A stretch of DNA of 64,000 bases from Anaspis maculata (Eukaryota; Arthropoda; Insecta; Coleoptera; Scraptiidae). Positions 60,684-64,000 of this stretch are shown piece by piece. The notes under the pieces are model-generated. The model saw only the letters and a list, made by a program, of their open reading frames with translations, made no database searches and was not told the DNA's origin. Position numbers and translations under genes: made by a program. Location: the NCBI GenBank assembly GCA_949128115.1, contig OX421966.1:46931416-46995415 (forward strand), given 5' to 3'. How positions within the stretch are numbered: position 1 is the first letter of the stretch; every line of letters begins with the position of its first letter.

Positions 60684-61392
60684 TGAAATGAATATTTCGT
60701 GAGGCTTGCCGCAGGTTCGAGCGCCGGTCACAGTTTACTCGACAGTTTTTTTGAATTTACGGAACTTGCAAGCTTCATTGTGAAACAAAGCGCCCAATGC
60801 ATAATCCACCTATTTTTGACATAAGATGGAATTTTTCGAAAAAAGTCAATCCATGAGCAGAAAAGAACATCTGAGTTGAGTCCTGCACCAAACGCGAATC
60901 GTCCTGGTCAAAACGTGGGTCAGTGGCCAACTCGGGTGGTAACGGGCAGGAGAAAATTTGAAAATTCGTAGCGCCCGATTGGGAAGTGGTAGAAAATTCT
61001 AACTGCCGACCTGGATCTGATTTATTTATTGTGTCATTTCCTGCCGAATTTGGTTTAATTCTCTCATATAGATTTTGAATAATTACGTGTCAAATTCTTG
61101 AACTTTTGAGTTTTGAACTCAATAATGATCTTTTAATCATTATTGACTGGTTGGTGACAATTGGAGAAATATTTTCAACTGTTCTAAATACAGTTTCTCA
61201 AGAGCTTTCAAGTGACATATCGCAATTCAAGTTCCATGAGGCCTATAGCTTCTGTCATTTTTGGACAGTCTGACAGATGACAGCCAAAATAGACTGGGCT
61301 TACCGCAGAGCAAAGCTGTGCTCCAAATCGTTAATCCGTTAATCGTTAATTAACAAAGTTAACTTTTTCGTTAACGATTCAACTTTGGTCGG
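60684..61392. other. Interior between inverted arms, no gene seen
   Basis: AT-rich, with clustered 'cgttaa' motifs at about 61,328-61,375 that can form small palindromes. No coding signal. Confidence 0.5.
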
Positions 61393-61693
61393 TGGTAATT
61401 TTAGTCAGGCGATCGCGAGTGCTGATTGTAGCGATAAATGCCCGACTCCGTAGGAGGAGGGCATTTATCCAGGGACAATCAGCCCGAGGGAAACGCCTGG
61501 CCAAAATTATCTGGGAAAATCTCGAGCACGAGTGATATTTTGAAGATTATTACATAAAAGAAGTCCGAAGTGACAGCTGTCAGATTTTGTTGTTTACATG
61601 AATTTTATTCCGTTGCTATTGACAGTGGGATTTAGATAAGTGAATATTATCCTTGTAGGTCTAATAATCAAGGGCGTTGTATGTAATAATCAT
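61393..61693 (-). repeat. Inverted arm B (about 300 bp)
   Basis: Reverse complement of arm A, about 85-90% by eye, ending at 'gtaataatcat'. Includes the same internal hairpin (about 61,434-61,470). Confidence 0.85.
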
Positions 61694-62061
61694 TTAAAAG
61701 AACTTGAAAGTTCAATGAAAAAGTGTAGAAAGTTTTGGAAAATTCCAGCGGTTTCCCGGTTTCCATTTGATGATAAAAACAAAAAACCTGGAAAAACACG
61801 TTTTCACGTAGGTATAAAATGAGAATCTATGGGTATTTTCACAAACTGCAAACGACATTCAATAGGGCTTATTAAAACTGTGAGAATACGGTGTGTAACT
61901 CAATATGGCATGATTTTATTAAAATTTCGAGGCAATTCAATTTTACCCATTCAAATTTTGATTTCGCAGCCTGATTGATGAGCCTTTGCCGCAGAGCGAA
62001 ACTATTATAACCATGACTGCCGGGTCATTCAGTAGTTGTGTCAAAAAGTCTTGAAGGCGTT

Positions 62062-62090
62062 GATTCCTACATTGTTAACATGTAGGAATC
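62062..62090. repeat. Small near-perfect palindrome
   Basis: Arms GATTCCTACA and TGTAGGAATC around an inner palindrome TGTTAACA with one extra T. A 29-bp hairpin of unknown role. Confidence 0.8.
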
Positions 62091-62529
62091 TAGCAGTTGG
62101 AGGATTTTTCACCTGAATCTGATGTGTAGGGCAAAAGTTACAAGCTATCGAATTGGTAAACTTTTTTGGTGACCTCCTTCAATAGACGCTTTCGAGCTGT
62201 GGTCAGGTGATTCCCATTTCTATTATATTGGTAGATCTGTTCTCCCTAAACGATGAAGTGTCATTCCAGTGAAGTTTCATTCATTGTTTCTTTTTCCTCG
62301 TCTTTTGACAAGCTTTATTTATATGTTGTCAAGCCAGAGCGTGGTTTCCTGCGATGTCTCACGCATAGACAAGGAATGCCAAAATGCTGCGCTCACTTAG
62401 ATCGGCAACTTGGCTTCAGAATTCAAGCCGTGTTCAGCGCTCCCAGCGCAACGGAGGAGCACTAATCAGAGAAGTGCCTACTAGATTTTCCGTTTGGAAC
62501 TGAAGACTTCCAATTATTGTTGATGTAAG

Positions 62530-62617
62530 CATTTTGCTCTTGCTGCGTTTGTGCGAGGAGTTGCTGAGGAAATTCCCCTAGCAACTTCTTGCACAAACGA
62601 AGTAGAGAGCAAAAATG
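62530..62617. repeat. Hairpin of about 88 bp
   Basis: 'cattttgctct' pairs with 'agagcaaaaatg', 'cgtttgtgc' with 'gcacaaacg', and 'gttgct' with 'agcaac', with several bulges. Possibly a miniature foldback element. Confidence 0.7.
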
Positions 62618-63283
62618 GTTCTTCATCACCTTTTCCCCGTTTTGTGGACGGTTGAGAAAACCAGATATTAGTAAAAATCGAACATTTATTGAGAAAATGT
62701 ACCTATACAAATAAAATTATTTTGTAACGGACGCAACAGTAATGAGGTTCGCTAAATTGTCCAGGCGGAGACGAACACTTTTGAGATTGACTCCAATTTT
62801 CACAAGCAGGGTCGATAATTTGATTCGATTGCATTTCAATCCGATAATTCACTTGTCCACATTATACAATACTTTACCAAGTGAATGAAGTATTGAAGTA
62901 CTTATAGTAGGTATTCTTCTCTCGTGTACCTAATGGCCAATAATAATTATTGGAATGCTTTACGACAGTCGCCAAGGCTCATATCAACAAACTTCATCCT
63001 CTTGAACTTGAGTAGGTAAATAATAGCAATAATTATACGACCAATGAATAATGTTGAATAATATAGGTAGGTACCTCGGTAGGCACATGCATATTATATA
63101 GGTATCTACCTGCTATATTGTATATTGATAAGTACCGCTACCGCATTATCACTTGGTCAGTAGCTAACTAACCGAGCGCCGACCTAATAATAAATAAATA
63201 AACCATTTCAGATTTCGATTAAAATTCATAGAGAAAAAATATCAAATAATTTTGCAATAAAAGTTGAGCACGCTAACAGGAAT

Positions 63284-63529
63284 TCATGACGTACACACTA
63301 AAATAACCGAGAAAATAGCATGCCCCAGCATTTCCCGAGATAAAAATATATATTTACCGGCTGCGCCAACAGATGGATGCACTTCCCGGGACGAGGCACT
63401 GGGAAACAACGCCAATTTTCCCAGTATTGATCTTACTTCATCTTCCGCAATTTCTTTCCTATTTACGCCCCTCGCTTCAGGATTAATATCAACACATTTT
63501 TCATTAGCTAAAGCTTTTAGAAATTCCAA
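63284..63529 (-). CDS. Possible exon or coding fragment, unrecognised
   Basis: An 81-codon ATG ORF on the minus strand with a protein-like composition: charged and hydrophobic residues alternate in EFLKALANEKCVDINPEARG and in the following KEIAEDEVRSILGKLALFPS. The frame stays open upstream of the ATG to a TAA near 63,567. Its G+C content is visibly higher than the flanks. I do not recognise a domain. The opposite strand is also open over the same span (63,264-63,569), so chance is possible. It could be an exon of a larger gene outside the window, a piece of an old transposon, or nothing. Confidence 0.25.
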   Translation of the reverse strand: MEFLKALANEKCVDINPEARGVNRKEIAEDEVRSILGKLALFPSASSREVHPSVGAAGKYIFLSREMLGHAIFSVILVCTS

Positions 63530-63569
63530 ATCCCAGCCAATTTTGTGGCACTTGAGTAACTTGAATTAG

Positions 63570-64000
63570 GCAGAAACGCCTTATCGATTAGGTTACCATG
63601 CAGCGCCACCTCTCGGGCGCGAGAAGAGCTAGACCAAATATGGCCCTCCTATTAAATTACTTGAATAGGCTTGGCCAATTCTGAATCGGCCTTTCCAAAT
63701 ATAAACTCCGCCTTTTGCTCCTTGAAGCCTTTTAATAAGCCTTTTGATTTATCGCCTCACTTTGTGTGCATAACATGAGCATTGCCATAAAAATGTGCTT
63801 TATTCTCTGCTTTCTTGGCTACTAGTAGTAGGAAGAGGAAGAAGGAAGGGTTAGGGTTTCTTTCATTCTTTTCAGTTGGTAAATGAATACCTACCTATGT
63901 TTATACTTGGCTGTCCATAAAGTGGCCCATCTGCCTATTCAACGAAATGGGCAATCATGCACAGGGATTATACAATTCGCGATTTTAACTTCCGATGGGG
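63570..64000. other. Intergenic, no gene seen
   Basis: No supported feature. A 'gggttaggg' near 63,850 is isolated and not a telomeric array. Confidence 0.5.

Larger units (their letters stand above)
61694..63283. other. Intergenic, no gene seen
   Basis: Holds two small hairpins (listed separately) and a 'taggtaggtacctcgg' motif near 63,064. The 70-codon ATG ORF at 62,253-62,465 has no recognisable domain and I do not call it. Confidence 0.5.

Noticed and set aside
63846..63858. Telomere-like 'gggttaggg'
   Set aside because: A single occurrence; insects with canonical telomeres use TTAGG arrays and none is present.

Overview
The window looks like arthropod, most likely insect, nuclear DNA. 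I infer this from the AT-rich non-coding sequence, a tRNA-derived SINE, short scattered 'taggtaggtacc' motifs, and DNA transposons with TA or TTAA target sites, one encoding an arthropod-type Tc1/mariner-superfamily transposase with a DUF4817-like N-terminus. I cannot name the order or species. I see no intact host protein-coding gene.

Region 1 (1 to about 44,433) is one head-to-tail satellite array. The monomer is about 198 bp (197-199 in most copies) and there are roughly 224 copies. The array is open at the left window edge and decays over its last few monomers on the right. It has higher-order structure. A 6,935-bp block (35 monomers) at 3,547-10,481 is followed directly by a nearly identical copy at 10,482-17,416. 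A second block of about 4.95 kb (25 monomers) at 27,488-32,438 is followed directly by its copy at 32,439-37,396. Other multi-kilobase stretches recur at non-adjacent positions with gain or loss of whole monomers. The many ORFs here, on both strands, are by-products of a monomer length near 66 codons and are not genes.

Region 2 (about 44,434-48,246) is a unique flank with three microsatellites, then a complete-looking but inactive 2,828-bp Tc1/mariner-superfamily element (45,418-48,245). It has roughly 660-bp terminal inverted repeats, TA target sites and a frameshifted transposase.

Region 3 (48,247-64,000) is intergenic DNA crowded with small mobile elements and foldback structures: an inverted repeat (48,940-49,192), a piggyBac-type MITE with TTAA sites (53,303-53,925), two inverted fragments of one decayed coding element (54,085-55,104), a hairpin (55,998-56,321), a 192-bp MITE (56,341-56,532), a foldback element with short tandem sub-repeats (56,970-57,752), and a 1,015-bp foldback MITE (57,775-58,789) whose tips resemble those of the 2.8-kb element. 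Two 300-bp inverted arms (59,044-59,343 and 61,393-61,693) enclose a 235-bp tRNA-derived SINE with an 8-bp target duplication. One possible exon-like ORF lies at 63,284-63,529.

The window therefore reads as the edge of a heterochromatic satellite block passing into transposon-rich intergenic DNA. The best-supported unusual points are the recent large tandem duplications inside the satellite, their shared crossover block, and the terminal similarity between the autonomous-type element and the foldback MITE.
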